64,000 bases of DNA from an uncultured Pedobacter sp. (GCF_946480185.1 NZ_CAMLIG010000007.1:94968-158967); one strand, 5' to 3'. Counted from the first letter of the stretch, positions 34,198-44,701 are shown. Numbers and translations: made by a program. Notes: generated by a model not told the origin, from the letters alone.

Positions 34198-35199
34198 TTA
34201 CATCGGCATTCTCGCCATAGGCGCAACATCTTGCCCTACAAAATCTTTCGCTAAAAACTTATAATATCCCGCAATGGCAATCATCGCGGCATTATCTGTA
34301 CAATACTCAGACTTAGGGATAAAAACATCCCATCCTTCTTTTTCTGCCATGGCATTTAACCCGCTACGCAAACCCGAATTTGCGGAAACGCCACCTGCAA
34401 TTGCAACGTCTTTAATATGGTATTGAACTGTTGCTTTTTTCAGCTTATTGAGTAAAATAGAAATAATTCTGCTTTGCACAGAGGCACAGATATTGTTCAT
34501 GTTTTCCTGCAAAAAATCAGGGTTTTCTTTAACGTTATCTCTCACAAAATACAGGATAGCCGTTTTTAATCCGCTAAAGCTAAAGTTCAATTCGGGAATT
34601 TGTGGTTCGGTAAATTTGTATTTATTAGGATCGCCCAGTTTGGCATTTTTATCAACTAATGGCCCACCTGGGTAAGGCAAACCCAAAATTTTGGCGGTTT
34701 TATCAAACGCCTCGCCGGCAGCATCGTCCAAAGTTTCGCCCACCACTTCCATATCAAAGTAATCTTTTACCAAAACTATCTGCGTATGTCCGCCAGAGAC
34801 GGTTAAGCACAGAAAAGGAAATTTTGGTTTAGGCTCATCAATAAAATGAGCTAAAATATGCGCCTGCATGTGATTAATTTCAATTAACGGAATGTTATTT
34901 GCTAAAGCAAAAGCCTTAGAAAAGCAGGTGCCCACTAACAGCGAACCCAGCAAGCCCGGTCCGCGAGTAAAAGCCACTGCATCTATTTGTTTTTTATGTA
35001 TTTTCGCAACGTTAATAGCCTGATGAACAGCCGGCACAATGTTTTGTTGGTGTACCCGCGAAGCTAATTCGGGCACAACGCCTCCGTAAAGTTCGTGGAT
35101 AGTTTGATTAGCTATCACATTAGACACTATTTTACCGTCTATACAGACAGAGGCAGATGTTTCATCACATGAGGATTCGATCCCGAGAATAACTGACAC
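34198..35199 (-). CDS. tsaD: tRNA threonylcarbamoyladenosine synthase subunit TsaD
   Basis: 333 residues. The ASKHA-fold motifs are ILGIESSCDETS, the metal-binding His110/His114 in NHMQAHILAH, TVSGGHTQIVLV and VAIAGGVSANSGLR. TsaD transfers threonylcarbamoyl to A37 of ANN-reading tRNAs together with TsaB and TsaE, which are not in this window. It is divergent from tamB with a very short gap, so promoters must overlap coding sequence or be tightly packed. Confidence 0.97.
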   Translation of the reverse strand: MSVILGIESSCDETSASVCIDGKIVSNVIANQTIHELYGGVVPELASRVHQQNIVPAVHQAINVAKIHKKQIDAVAFTRGPGLLGSLLVGTCFSKAFALANNIPLIEINHMQAHILAHFIDEPKPKFPFLCLTVSGGHTQIVLVKDYFDMEVVGETLDDAAGEAFDKTAKILGLPYPGGPLVDKNAKLGDPNKYKFTEPQIPELNFSFSGLKTAILYFVRDNVKENPDFLQENMNNICASVQSRIISILLNKLKKATVQYHIKDVAIAGGVSANSGLRSGLNAMAEKEGWDVFIPKSEYCTDNAAMIAIAGYYKFLAKDFVGQDVAPMARMPM

Positions 35200-35213
35200 A
35201 AATGAAGATTTAA

Positions 35214-38200
35214 ATTTTAAAACACAAAACTATTAAAAAAGTATTCAAAATAACGCTTTACATCCTTGTTGTCATCATATTATTGTTGGCAGGTGTTATT
35301 TTTTCACTCCAATTTAAGCCTGTTCAAACTTGGGCGGCTAAAAAAGCAGCCAGTTACCTTTCAACTGAACTAAAAACCCAAGTTCAAATTAAAAGTTTAT
35401 ACTTAAAACCGTTTAAATCTTTAGTTTTAGAAGGTTTTTTTATTGCCGATTTAGATAAGGATACTTTATTAAATGCGCCAAAACTTACTGTAGATATCAG
35501 CTATTTTGCGCCGTTTAGTGAACGCAAAATTATTTTAAGAAATATTGAACTTGACAATAGCACCTTCCATTTAAAAGATTACAAAGACAGTACAACAAAC
35601 TTATCTTTCATTATCAATTACTTTAACGGGCCAGTTGATACCACGGTAAAATCAAAACCTTTTGATTTTGTACTGAACAGCGCAACCATCAAAAATCTGG
35701 ATTTCAAATACAAAAACTACCGCATTAAAGATACCTTAACCAATAGTGTAAATTACGATGACGTTCATATCACTCATTTAAGTACCACCTTAAAAAACAT
35801 CAATACCAAAGATTATCTGCTAAAAGCGCAAATCAACAACCTCACCTTTAAAGAACGCAGTGGTTTTGTGCTGAACAACCTTACAGCAAATGCTACCATC
35901 GCATCAGACAGAATTATTTTAGAACAGCTTTACCTTAAAACGCCGCATACAACCCTGCGTGATTATTTTAGTATGAAGTTTAAAAGCTATACTGATTTTG
36001 ACGATGTAGAGCACAAAGTTACCCTAGAAGGCCATTTTAAAAATGCCAAGATTTATGCAAAAGATATCGCCTTTTTTGCACCGCAGATTGATTATATGAC
36101 CCTTCCGATATATGTTACCGGAACCATAAAAGGAAAAGTAAATAATTTAAAGGCGAAAAATCTGCTGATAAAGGCGGGAAAAACTACTTACATCAAAGGT
36201 GATTTTGAAGTTAGAGGTTTGCCGGAGACCAAAAACACATTTTTGGATTTAGATTTTAAACAAATTTACTCTAACAAAGCTGATGTTGATTATATTCTTG
36301 AAGGCTTAACCGGAACTAAACAGAACGCTTTGCCGGATGTGGTAAACAAATTTGGCAATATAAATTTCACAGGTAGGTTTACCGGTTTTTTTAATGATTT
36401 TATTGCTTATGGCGATTTTAAAACCAAACTGGGCCAAATAAAATCCGATGTGAACATGAAGATTAACCGCAAAAATGTGCCTTCGTACAGCGGTAAAATT
36501 CAGGCAGTTGACTTTAACCTCGGCGATTTAATTGATGAACCTTCTGTAAAACGAACTTCATTTATAGCAAATGTTGATGGCAGTAGTTTTGATATAAATC
36601 AACTTATAGAAAAACTGGATATAAAGGCTTCTTACTTCGAGTTCAACAACTACAGCTACAGAAATATCGCCGTAAACGGAACCATGAACAAACAGGTTTT
36701 TAACGGAAAACTCAGTATCAACGATAAAAACATTAAGCTCAATTTTGACGGTAAAGCTAACCTTAACCCAAAACTACCCGAGTTTAATTTCGTAGCCAAC
36801 GTAAAACAGGCCAATTTGCACAAACTTAATTTTGGCACAGACACCGTTTCTATTGATGCGGATATCAACACCAATTTTAAGGGGAACAGTTTGGCAGATA
36901 TTCAGGGTCAGTTTAACTTACGGAACATCAGGCTTACCAATACAGAAAAATCAGTGGTTATTGATTCCGTTCAGTTGATTGCCGAAGGTGTGGGCACAAA
37001 CAGATTGTTGGCGCTAACTTCAAACATTGGTGATGCGCAAATAAAAGGCGAATACGATTTAAACACGCTTCCATCTGCGTTTAAAACCATCATTAAAAAA
37101 TACATCCCATCATACAAAACTGCTTTGGTTAAACCTAAGAACCAGAATTTTGAATTCAAGGTTGATTTAAAGAACTTCGATTACCTATCAAGTTTGTTTA
37201 TTCCCGAATTAAAAATCCCGGAACGGGGAGCGTTTTACGGAAAATTTAACTCGGCAAAAGACACCGTAACTTTAAGTGGCTTTGTAAAAACCTTAACCTA
37301 TAACAACGTTACTTTCAGCAATATCATTATTGACCAAAACACCAATAGCAAATCTTTAGATGCCATTATTTCTATGGATAAAGTCCAGTTTTCTGAGAAT
37401 GGGGCTTTTGTTCAGAACATCATCATCCAAAATACACTTAAGAACGACAGTTTAACGTTCAACGTAAAACTATCCGACAAAGACGCGGTCAATCAGCTGG
37501 ATTTATACGGTTTGGTGAAATTTGGCACCGATACTTTAGCACAGTTGAGCATTTTACCTTCTGAGTTGCTCATCGATAATCAGGTTTGGAAAATCAAGGA
37601 TCAAGTCAAGATTAAGTTTGAAAATTCACGCACTTTGATTGAAAATTTTGAACTGAGTAGCAACAATCAATTGATTGCCGTTAACGGGGCAATATCCAAA
37701 AAAGAAGAAGATGGATTAGAGGTAGTGATAAAGAATTTCAAGCTGGCATCTTTAAGCCAAGTTACAAAAGCTTACGGCGTTAACCTTAACGGGACACTAA
37801 ATGGTACAGCAAATCTTTACGGAATTTTAGGTACGCCAAACTTAAAATCTGATGTCTCGGTTGATTCTTTAAAATACAACAACACCCTTGTCGGCGATTT
37901 AAAAGCGGTATCGGTATATAATAACGCCACCAATAAGATTGATGTTGACGCAAGCGTTTCTAAAGACAACGCCAAAACAATGGATGTTAAAGGAAATATT
38001 GACATTAAAAGCGAAACCAACAACCTTAATTTAGACGTTGCCTTAGATAAAACAGAACTGATCATTGTAGAACCTTTTGTAAAAAGTTTGGTATCAAACC
38101 TAAAAGGGCAAATAAGTGCCGACTTACAGGTGACAGGAAAGTTTAACAATCCGAAAATTGATGGAACAGTTGATTTTATAAACACTGGCGTTACGGTTAA

Positions 38201-39701
38201 TTACCTTAAAACAGCCTATACTTTCACTCATAAAGTGAACATCCAAAACAGCATTATTAATATTGAAAACCTAAAACTAAGTGATATTAACGGCAATACC
38301 GCAATTGCAAACGGAACGGTTGATTTGCAAAAACCGGATAACCCAACTATAAATGTAGAAATAAATGCCACCAATTTTATGGCGCTAAATACAACAGCTA
38401 AAGATAATCCGCTGTATTATGGAAAAGCATTTAGTACGGGTAAATTTACTTTTGCAGGTCCAACGGATGCTATGAAAATCAATATCAAAGCAAAAACAGA
38501 AAACGGCACCGAGTTTACCATTCCATTAAATGGCGCTTCTACGGTTAGTTCTGATGACTTTATCATTTACGTTGCTAAAGATTCATCTTTAAATAAAAAA
38601 GAAGTGGCTAACTATTTCAATGGTTTAACCATGGAATTTGACCTTAGTGTAGATGAGGGTACAACCGCCAATATACTTACAAGCGTTGGAAATTTAACCG
38701 GCCAGGGTAGTGCGCAATTGAACTTAAAAATTACCAGTTTGGGTGATTTTGAAATGAAAGGTGATTATATTATTGACCAAGGAAAATTTGATTTTACGGC
38801 CAATAATTTAATCAATAAAACCTTCGATATTAAAAAAGGCGGAACAATAAGATGGACCGGTGACCCATCTGACGCAGAAATCAACCTAAATGCAAGTTAT
38901 ACAACAAGAGCTTCTTTAGCGCCATTATATGCCGCCGCAGGACGGACTTTACCAGATAAAGACCAAAATCTTCGGGTACTTGCCGAAGCAGATATGCTTT
39001 TGAAAGGTTCGCTTTTGAACCCACAGATTGATTTTAATTTAAATTTCCCTAACAATTCTGGCTACATTACCGAGTTACAAGGTTATTTGGACGATAAAGA
39101 TAACGAGGCGCAACAGGTAATCAACTTAGTGGTGCGGAACAGCTTCAATGGTAACTCCAGCTCGGGTATCGGTATTGATAACCAAACTTTAATAGGTTCT
39201 GGTCTTGAGCTTGGTTTTAGTAAATTACAGAATATTGTTTCTCAAACTTTAGGTGTAAAAAACCTGGATTTCAACTTGCGTTCTTTGAGCGAATTTGGTA
39301 TCGGATACAGTTTTTTCAACAGCCGGTTAAAAGTGCAGGGCAACTTTGTAAACAACAAATACAACAACGATTATTTCAACAATAACGTTTTTAACTCCTC
39401 TTTTACCGATTTAACCCGTGATGCCCAAATGACTTATGATATCAAGAAAGACGGAAGCTTGGTGGGCAAAATATTTAACAGGCCATCAAACCGTGATTTC
39501 TTTAATTTAAACAGTGACATTTATACAAACGGAATAGGTTTGGTGTACGTTCAGGAATACGACACATTTAAAGAATTTATACAAAACACTTTTGGTAGAG
39601 GCAAAAAGAAAACTGAAGACCAACAAAAAGAGGAATCTGACAAACGGACGGAAACGCAGAAATCCCCAATTGTATATCCTCCAAAAAAAGAGGAAGAATA
39701 G
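35214..39701 (+). CDS. tamB: TamB/DUF490-type translocation and assembly protein
   Basis: About 1495 residues. It has an N-terminal membrane helix (TLYILVVIILLLAGVIFSLQF), then a very long beta-taco repeat region with many amphipathic strands, and the C-terminal TamB domain near residues 1040-1440 (GDYIIDQGKFDFTANNLINKTFDIKKGG, LNPQIDFNLNFPN). TamB bridges inner and outer membranes and works in lipid transport or outer-membrane protein assembly. The start is unclear: the frame is open from the ATT at 35214, an in-frame ATG at 35202 is followed by TAA three codons later, and the TTG at 35283 would delete half the membrane helix. Confidence 0.85.
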   Translation: MLKHKTIKKVFKITLYILVVIILLLAGVIFSLQFKPVQTWAAKKAASYLSTELKTQVQIKSLYLKPFKSLVLEGFFIADLDKDTLLNAPKLTVDISYFAPFSERKIILRNIELDNSTFHLKDYKDSTTNLSFIINYFNGPVDTTVKSKPFDFVLNSATIKNLDFKYKNYRIKDTLTNSVNYDDVHITHLSTTLKNINTKDYLLKAQINNLTFKERSGFVLNNLTANATIASDRIILEQLYLKTPHTTLRDYFSMKFKSYTDFDDVEHKVTLEGHFKNAKIYAKDIAFFAPQIDYMTLPIYVTGTIKGKVNNLKAKNLLIKAGKTTYIKGDFEVRGLPETKNTFLDLDFKQIYSNKADVDYILEGLTGTKQNALPDVVNKFGNINFTGRFTGFFNDFIAYGDFKTKLGQIKSDVNMKINRKNVPSYSGKIQAVDFNLGDLIDEPSVKRTSFIANVDGSSFDINQLIEKLDIKASYFEFNNYSYRNIAVNGTMNKQVFNGKLSINDKNIKLNFDGKANLNPKLPEFNFVANVKQANLHKLNFGTDTVSIDADINTNFKGNSLADIQGQFNLRNIRLTNTEKSVVIDSVQLIAEGVGTNRLLALTSNIGDAQIKGEYDLNTLPSAFKTIIKKYIPSYKTALVKPKNQNFEFKVDLKNFDYLSSLFIPELKIPERGAFYGKFNSAKDTVTLSGFVKTLTYNNVTFSNIIIDQNTNSKSLDAIISMDKVQFSENGAFVQNIIIQNTLKNDSLTFNVKLSDKDAVNQLDLYGLVKFGTDTLAQLSILPSELLIDNQVWKIKDQVKIKFENSRTLIENFELSSNNQLIAVNGAISKKEEDGLEVVIKNFKLASLSQVTKAYGVNLNGTLNGTANLYGILGTPNLKSDVSVDSLKYNNTLVGDLKAVSVYNNATNKIDVDASVSKDNAKTMDVKGNIDIKSETNNLNLDVALDKTELIIVEPFVKSLVSNLKGQISADLQVTGKFNNPKIDGTVDFINTGVTVNYLKTAYTFTHKVNIQNSIINIENLKLSDINGNTAIANGTVDLQKPDNPTINVEINATNFMALNTTAKDNPLYYGKAFSTGKFTFAGPTDAMKINIKAKTENGTEFTIPLNGASTVSSDDFIIYVAKDSSLNKKEVANYFNGLTMEFDLSVDEGTTANILTSVGNLTGQGSAQLNLKITSLGDFEMKGDYIIDQGKFDFTANNLINKTFDIKKGGTIRWTGDPSDAEINLNASYTTRASLAPLYAAAGRTLPDKDQNLRVLAEADMLLKGSLLNPQIDFNLNFPNNSGYITELQGYLDDKDNEAQQVINLVVRNSFNGNSSSGIGIDNQTLIGSGLELGFSKLQNIVSQTLGVKNLDFNLRSLSEFGIGYSFFNSRLKVQGNFVNNKYNNDYFNNNVFNSSFTDLTRDAQMTYDIKKDGSLVGKIFNRPSNRDFFNLNSDIYTNGIGLVYVQEYDTFKEFIQNTFGRGKKKTEDQQKEESDKRTETQKSPIVYPPKKEEE

Positions 39702-39735
39702 GAAGTTAATTAATAGAGGGATTTACTTTTTTGTC

Positions 39736-39963
39736 TTAGAAGCTGTCTAAATTTATGTTGTGAAATTTTATAGGCTAATTTGCTCTTTGAAGAAAGTTTT
39801 GAGAAAGAGAGCGCCCATCCCGTCATGACGACGAAAGGAGACATCTCACAGGTAAGGTTGCCATGCTAAATACAGCATTAAGATGAGATGTCTCGTTATC
39901 GCTCGACATGACGAAGACGCTTATTAATAACATTCTTAAATGAAATTTAGACAGCTTCTTAGA
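39736..39963. mobile_element. MITE-like element with 17-bp terminal inverted repeats
   Basis: AGAAGCTGTCTAAATTT at 39738-39754 is repeated as a perfect reverse complement at 39943-39959, and TTAGA flanks both ends as a possible 5-bp target duplication. The 228-bp element has no transposase. Its centre (39820-39915) is a family A palindromic repeat. The remaining convergent gap from 39964 to 40207 shows nothing else. A related transposase would have to be elsewhere in the genome. Confidence 0.65.
39820..39915. repeat. Dispersed palindromic repeat, family A copy 3
   Basis: A large imperfect hairpin: CGTCATGACG and AGACATCTCA on the left pair with TGAGATGTCTCG and TCGACATGACG on the right, with GCCATGCTAAATACAGCAT in the loop. 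It is nested in the inverted-repeat element and matches the copy at 18366-18478. Confidence 0.75.
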
Positions 39964-40207
39964 TTCAATTTTAATTGATAAACATGAGAAACAAACCTTC
40001 TTGTTTTCGGTAGTTTTTATCATTGTTATTTCTGCAAGCCAACTTATGCACAATCTTCTAATTCGAACAACTGCTCCCAAGACTTACAAGTTTAAAAAAT
40101 CGTAAGGCTAAATATCTTCAATCCAAAACTCTGTGATCTTTGTGTTCTCCCTGGTTAAAAAAACAACACGCAAATCAGTCTCATATCTCACATCTCAATA
40201 CTCAAAT

Positions 40208-42196
40208 CTACCTTGTCCAAACGTCGTTTTCCGAATTAACATCTGGCAACACATGTTCTGGATCAAAAACAACAGATTTTATAGCTTCTGTAGATGGATA
40301 ATTAAAAGTCCAGATTTTGTTTCTTTCCCAAATCTCTACCGGAAGTTTTATGATCTCGGTTTTGCCACTTACGGTTTGTATTTTTAAGATAACAGGCAAA
40401 GGCATTTTTTCCAGGCAGGAGATAGAAATTAACGCCCCATTTTTAGGATTGTCTTTTATATAATCTACCCTGTTTACAGCAATATCTGCTTGCCAATTAT
40501 TAACAAACCAACCTCGCCAAAACCAGTTTAAATTTTCTCCGGAAACATTTTCCATTGTCCTGAAAAAATCGTTTGGTGTAGGGTGTTTAAAAGCCCAACG
40601 TTCTATGTAAGTTTTAAAAGCCAAATCAAAACGGTCTTTTCCTAAAATTTGTTCACGTAAAATTTGTAAACCGGCAGATGGCTTAAAATAACACAATACG
40701 CCGTTATTTGCTTCTTTCATGTTGTCCGGATTCACCATCACCGGTTCCAACAAAGGATTGGTTAGGTAATTGGCATACCTGTGCATATCTATAGCATCTT
40801 TATCTCGGTATTCTCCATTATTAAAATCATCAGTAGTTAAGGTATTTAAAAAAGTATTAAACCCTTCGTCCATCCAACCGTATAAACGTTCGTTTGAACC
40901 TACAATCATCGGGAACCAGTTATGGCCAAATTCATGATCTGTTACGCCCCAAAGACCTTCTTTAGTTGCCTTCCAACCGCAAAATACAATTCCTGGATAC
41001 TCCATTCCACCTTCATTACCGGCAACATTAACCGCTGTTGGATAAGTGTATTCGTACCATTTTTTTGAGTTAAACTCGATGGATTTTTTAACGTATTGTG
41101 TAGATCTGCCCCATGCATTTGAGCCCTCACTTTCTACTGGATAAGCAGAAATTGCCATAGACGCCTTGCCACTTGGCAAATCCATTTTCGCAGCGTCAAC
41201 AATAAATGCAGGCGAGGAAGCCCAAGCAATATCTCTTGCATTATGTAATTTATAATGCCAAGTTAATGTTGGTTTTCCGCTCGGGCGGGAGTCTTTAGCA
41301 TTAACTTCCCTAGCTGAACGGATGGTTACAGTTGCTTCGCTTTTAATGGCTTCCTTCCAGCGCCTCATTTGTTCGGCAGTATAAACCTCGTCGGGGTTTT
41401 GCAGATCTCCTCCGCAAACTACAATATGACTGCTCGGCGCTGTAATAGCCACATCAAAATCGCCATACTCTAAATAAAATTCACTTGGCCCGGTATAAGG
41501 TATGGTGTTCCATCCGCTAATATCGTCATAAACACACATCCTTGGATACCATTGCGCCACTGTAAATATTTTGCCGTTTTTGGTTTGCAAAACGCCCATC
41601 CTATCTGATCCATATTCCGGTGAGATAAAAGAAAAATCTATCTTAAGCTTTAAAACTGCACCGTTACCCTTTAAATTCTCAGGCAAAAATATTTGCAAAC
41701 GAGTATCATTAACCAAATATCTAAGCTCCAAGTTTGATGTTTTGCCATTTATACTCAGCAATTTCACCAAATTTAGCTGATGCCCGCCATTAAATTTTTG
41801 GCCTTTGCTGCCGTTTCTGCTACCTGTAGGCGGAATAATCGCATTTCCTCTGGAGTCATCTTTAAAAAGATTCTGATCCAGATTCATCCAAATAAAACCC
41901 ATCTCATCTGGGCTGTTATTGGTATAGGTTAAAACTTCTGTTCCAGTAATTTTGTTTTCATCGTTATCAAGATCAGCGGTGAGTTTATAATCTGCTCTGT
42001 TTTGCCAATAATCTTTACCAGGCTGCCCGCTTGCGCTACGATAACTGTTGCCGTTTTGGCTATAAAAATATGGCGCAAATGCTTGGGTATAATCGTAATT
42101 ATTGTTTAAAATATTGGCAGAATTATCTTTCTCCTGCGCAAAAACAGCACTAAAGCTGAATAAAAAACAGAGCGTTAAAAATTTTATACTTTTCAT
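40208..42196 (-). CDS. M1-family metallopeptidase, secreted
   Basis: 662 residues from the ATG at 42194-42196; the frame is open 46 codons further but the signal peptide [21 protein letters not shown] begins here. The gluzincin zinc site is H421-E-F-G-H425 with the third ligand Glu444 (GWMDEGFN), exactly the HExxH-18-E spacing of the M1 family. Upstream is a beta-sandwich resembling the M1 N-terminal domain ([23 protein letters not shown]), and GGMEYPGIV supplies the GxMEN-like exopeptidase loop in altered form. Probably a periplasmic or surface aminopeptidase. Convergent with tamB. Confidence 0.9.
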   Translation of the reverse strand: MKSIKFLTLCFLFSFSAVFAQEKDNSANILNNNYDYTQAFAPYFYSQNGNSYRSASGQPGKDYWQNRADYKLTADLDNDENKITGTEVLTYTNNSPDEMGFIWMNLDQNLFKDDSRGNAIIPPTGSRNGSKGQKFNGGHQLNLVKLLSINGKTSNLELRYLVNDTRLQIFLPENLKGNGAVLKLKIDFSFISPEYGSDRMGVLQTKNGKIFTVAQWYPRMCVYDDISGWNTIPYTGPSEFYLEYGDFDVAITAPSSHIVVCGGDLQNPDEVYTAEQMRRWKEAIKSEATVTIRSAREVNAKDSRPSGKPTLTWHYKLHNARDIAWASSPAFIVDAAKMDLPSGKASMAISAYPVESEGSNAWGRSTQYVKKSIEFNSKKWYEYTYPTAVNVAGNEGGMEYPGIVFCGWKATKEGLWGVTDHEFGHNWFPMIVGSNERLYGWMDEGFNTFLNTLTTDDFNNGEYRDKDAIDMHRYANYLTNPLLEPVMVNPDNMKEANNGVLCYFKPSAGLQILREQILGKDRFDLAFKTYIERWAFKHPTPNDFFRTMENVSGENLNWFWRGWFVNNWQADIAVNRVDYIKDNPKNGALISISCLEKMPLPVILKIQTVSGKTEIIKLPVEIWERNKIWTFNYPSTEAIKSVVFDPEHVLPDVNSENDVWTR

Positions 42197-42257
42197 ATTT
42201 AAATAAAGAAGATTCAGCATTCTCTTTTCAAAAAATTGCCGAATTATAAAACCGTAA

Positions 42258-42980
42258 CTAAAAGTTACCGCTAAAAGATGTTTTGGGTAAATTTGGATAA
42301 ATGCGCTGTTCAGCAGGAAGTTTAATGTAGGCATTATAAGAATTTATGATATAAGTTCTCAGGTCCACATCGTTCATTGCAGAAACTTGGGAATAAGTTG
42401 GGCGGTAATACGACATAAAATCATCCAAAAGCTGACCTCTTATTTTAGTAAGTTGGGTAACCAAATCCTTATTGAATTTTTGGTCAATTAACTTTTCATT
42501 CAACTCGGTATCCATAAATCTTTGAAATGCCCGCTTTTGTTTGGATTGCTTACTGAAAGCATTCACTAAACTCACATTTCCGTCTAAAGAAAAAACATTT
42601 GTTGTGGCGTAAGAATACGCCGAAGAATAGGCAACTCTAGCATCTTCGGGCTTTTTATTATTTCTCGCACTCACAATTACCTCGTCTAAAACAATCAAAC
42701 TTGGCCTCATCAACACAATTTTAGGACGCATATTTTCTAAAATCAGCGTATCACTCTCATATCCTGGACATGAAAACACAATCAAATCGCCCAAATCTGC
42801 TTTAATGGTAAAATCTCCTTTTTGCCCGGTGTGGTCAACCTCTCTTTGGGTAAGGTTATTTACAAAAACCAAACGTAATTTACTGTGCGTATCAGCGTCA
42901 TAGGCAGTACCTCCAATGGTCATCTGCGCTTTTAAAAAAGCGGGAAACAGAACAAGTAACAGGATTAAGGCCTTTTTCAT
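42258..42980 (-). CDS. Secreted protein with carboxypeptidase-regulatory-like beta domain
   Basis: 240 residues from the ATG at 42978-42980, where the signal peptide [18 protein letters not shown] begins; an ATG 36 bp upstream lengthens it. Residues about 20-95 resemble the CarboxypepD_reg-like beta-sandwich ([48 protein letters not shown]) found at the N-terminus of many Bacteroidota envelope proteins. The rest is helical and unassigned. Function unknown. It lies 61 bp upstream of the peptidase gene on the same strand. Confidence 0.75.
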   Translation of the reverse strand: MKKALILLLVLFPAFLKAQMTIGGTAYDADTHSKLRLVFVNNLTQREVDHTGQKGDFTIKADLGDLIVFSCPGYESDTLILENMRPKIVLMRPSLIVLDEVIVSARNNKKPEDARVAYSSAYSYATTNVFSLDGNVSLVNAFSKQSKQKRAFQRFMDTELNEKLIDQKFNKDLVTQLTKIRGQLLDDFMSYYRPTYSQVSAMNDVDLRTYIINSYNAYIKLPAEQRIYPNLPKTSFSGNF

Positions 42981-43049
42981 CTTTACAAAAATGTTCCAAT
43001 AAGTTCTAATTAGCAAACACTTAACATTATTTAACGCAATTGTTACCGC

Positions 43050-43400
43050 TTAGCCAAAAAGTTTCCGATAATCATCCTCGTCAAATCCAATAGTGTTTCC
43101 CTTATCAGATTGGATAACGGGTCTTTTAATAGCGCTATTATTAGCTAACATCAATTTAACGGCCGTATTTTCATCAATAACTTCGTTTTTCAGTGCCTCA
43201 TCTAAATTCCGCCACGTCATACCTTTTCTGTTAAGCACCCGTTCCCATCCAAATTCCTTACACCAATTTCTTAAATGCGCTTCATCAATTCCAAGTTTCT
43301 TATAATCGTGAAAATCATAGTCGATTCCTTCTTCTTCAAAAAACGTTCTTGCTTTTTTTACCGAACCACAGTTAGGGATTCCAAATATTTTCAAATTCAT
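43050..43400 (-). CDS. ArsC/Spx-family thioredoxin-fold protein
   Basis: 116 residues. The N-terminal thioredoxin-like strand and Cys11 (IFGIPNCGSVKKARTFFEEEGIDYDFHDYKK) are typical of the ArsC/Spx/YffB group; only one cysteine is in the active-site position, as in YffB-like proteins. The C-terminus has IKRPVIQ, the conserved cis-proline arginine region. Real arsenate reductase activity is unlikely to be its main task given no ars genes nearby; a glutathione- or thiol-linked role is possible. Confidence 0.85.
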   Translation of the reverse strand: MNLKIFGIPNCGSVKKARTFFEEEGIDYDFHDYKKLGIDEAHLRNWCKEFGWERVLNRKGMTWRNLDEALKNEVIDENTAVKLMLANNSAIKRPVIQSDKGNTIGFDEDDYRKLFG

Positions 43401-43463
43401 AGCTTGCTAATTTAGGGTTTTTGTAGGGAATTAGAAGTAAGAGGTAATTTAGCTTCTAAATTT

Positions 43464-43539
43464 GGGCGTTTTAACAGGCTTTACGCTATATCTTTTTGTC
43501 AGAAAAAGCCAAAAAGGATGCCGCTTCAATCCCTAACGC
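43464..43539. repeat. Dispersed intergenic repeat, family B copy 2
   Basis: Begins GGGCGTTTTAACA and continues through ACGCTATATCTTTTTGTC, AAAAAGGATGCCGCTTC and CCTAACGC, matching in order the reverse complement of the element at 18486-18576 with several changes. Confidence 0.65.
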
Positions 43540-43589
43540 TACCGGAAGATAAATTTCAAACCCTGTAAAACAATGGTTCAAAAATTGAA

Positions 43590-44318
43590 ATGCTTTTTAC
43601 CATGAAAACAGATTTGCGTATTGGATGCTCGGGATATTATTATCCGTACTGGAAAAACAGGTTTTATCCTAAAGGGATGTCTCCTAAAAATTGGTTGGCA
43701 TATTATAGCACCGTATTTAATACCGTTGAACTCAATGGTACTTTTTATCGTACACCCAAATTGCCCGATTTACTAAAATATGCCTCAAATACCGGAGATG
43801 ATTTTCGGTTCTCTGTAAAAATGAACCGACATGTTACTCATTTGCTAAAGCTGAAAGATTGTAAACAGGAGGTGGATGACTTTGATGGTTTGATACAAGA
43901 AGGGTTAGGAAATAAACTTGCTTGCTTATTATTTCAGATGCCACCGAGCTTTCATTTTAATAAGGAAAACCTGTTACGTGTACTTACAAATGTTCCGCAC
44001 CGTTCTACCTGTATAATTGAGTTCAGACATATATCATGGTGGAACAATGAAGTAAAAGAAGCATTAGCTAAAGCAAGACTTACTTTCTGCAATGTAGATT
44101 TCCCCGGATTAAATTCTTATTTCATAAATACTTCTGATGTATTTTATCTGAGACTACATGGTAGCCCAGAACTTTTCAAGTCCTCCTACCCTAGCGAACG
44201 GCTCAAACAGTTTGCCTTAGCACTTCAACCTGATAGAAAGAGCTTTGTTTATTTTAACAATACTTATTACACAGCAGGGTATGAGAATGCTTTGGAATTG
44301 AAAGATTTGATGCAATAA
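43590..44318 (+). CDS. DUF72 (YecE-like) protein
   Basis: 242 residues, or 238 from the ATG at 43602, which gives the usual N-terminus. The DUF72 TIM-barrel signs are LRIGCSGYYYPYWKNRFYPKGMSPKNWLAYYSTVFNTVELNGTFYR, RFSVKMNRHVTHL, FQMPPSFHF and YLRLHGSPE. The family is widespread and its activity is unproven, though links to nucleic acid or iron-sulfur biology have been proposed. No operon partner is visible. Confidence 0.88.
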   Translation: MLFTMKTDLRIGCSGYYYPYWKNRFYPKGMSPKNWLAYYSTVFNTVELNGTFYRTPKLPDLLKYASNTGDDFRFSVKMNRHVTHLLKLKDCKQEVDDFDGLIQEGLGNKLACLLFQMPPSFHFNKENLLRVLTNVPHRSTCIIEFRHISWWNNEVKEALAKARLTFCNVDFPGLNSYFINTSDVFYLRLHGSPELFKSSYPSERLKQFALALQPDRKSFVYFNNTYYTAGYENALELKDLMQ

Positions 44319-44382
44319 AATTAATGCTAAAAAACCTTTTAAACAAAAAAAGCCACCTTTTCAGGTGGCTTTCTCTACAAGT

Positions 44383-44446
44383 AGCGGGGAGCAGGATCGA
44401 ACTCCGTCAGCCGGCTGGCGGATATGGATCCTGCGCTCTAACCTCT
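44383..44446 (-). pseudogene. Broken tRNA-Met copy
   Basis: The 3' half of the neighbouring tRNA-Met (AGTAGCGGGGAGCAGG ... on the plus strand) is followed by 20 bp containing GCCGGCTGGCGGA in place of the anticodon 3' region, then ATGGATCCTGCGCTCTAACC. The acceptor and D-arm 5' part is missing and is replaced by the end of a GIY-YIG gene. The hairpin that normally follows the tRNA is kept at 44349-44372. It cannot form a tRNA. Confidence 0.8.
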
Positions 44447-44686
44447 ATTTATCAGATCCCATATAAAAACCCGGCCCTTTGCTGTCTTTAACTGCTTCTC
44501 TCTTCTAAGAGTATCCTGCTTGGTTTCAAGAATTTCGGTATAAACAACTTTCCATGTCCTATATCTCAGGGTGAATCCTTTAGTCGCCAGTTCGTTATGA
44601 GAAATCAGTCGTTGATCCAGATCGTAAGTATAGCCAATATAAATCTTATTATGCGCTATTGAGTGAAGAACATACACTGTAAACAT
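44438..44686 (-). CDS. Small GIY-YIG nuclease-domain protein
   Basis: 82 residues making up one GIY-YIG domain: VYVLHSIAHNKIYIGYTYDLDQRLISHN gives the YVL/YIG core and the conserved Arg, and the C-terminal LETKQDTLRREKQLK gives the conserved Glu/Lys helix. It is of the URI/YhbQ-like single-domain kind. Its stop codon is formed by the D-arm sequence of the broken tRNA (GGTTAGAGC), and an intact tRNA copy lies 53 bp upstream. Function is unknown; a mobile nuclease that used the tRNA gene as insertion site is one idea. Confidence 0.85.
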   Translation of the reverse strand: MFTVYVLHSIAHNKIYIGYTYDLDQRLISHNELATKGFTLRYRTWKVVYTEILETKQDTLRREKQLKTAKGRVFIWDLINRG

Positions 44687-44701
44687 AGGTTTAAACTAAA
44701 C

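Noticed and set aside
43050..43400. Arsenate resistance gene
   Set aside because: Only the YffB/Spx-like single-cysteine form, with no ars genes nearby.
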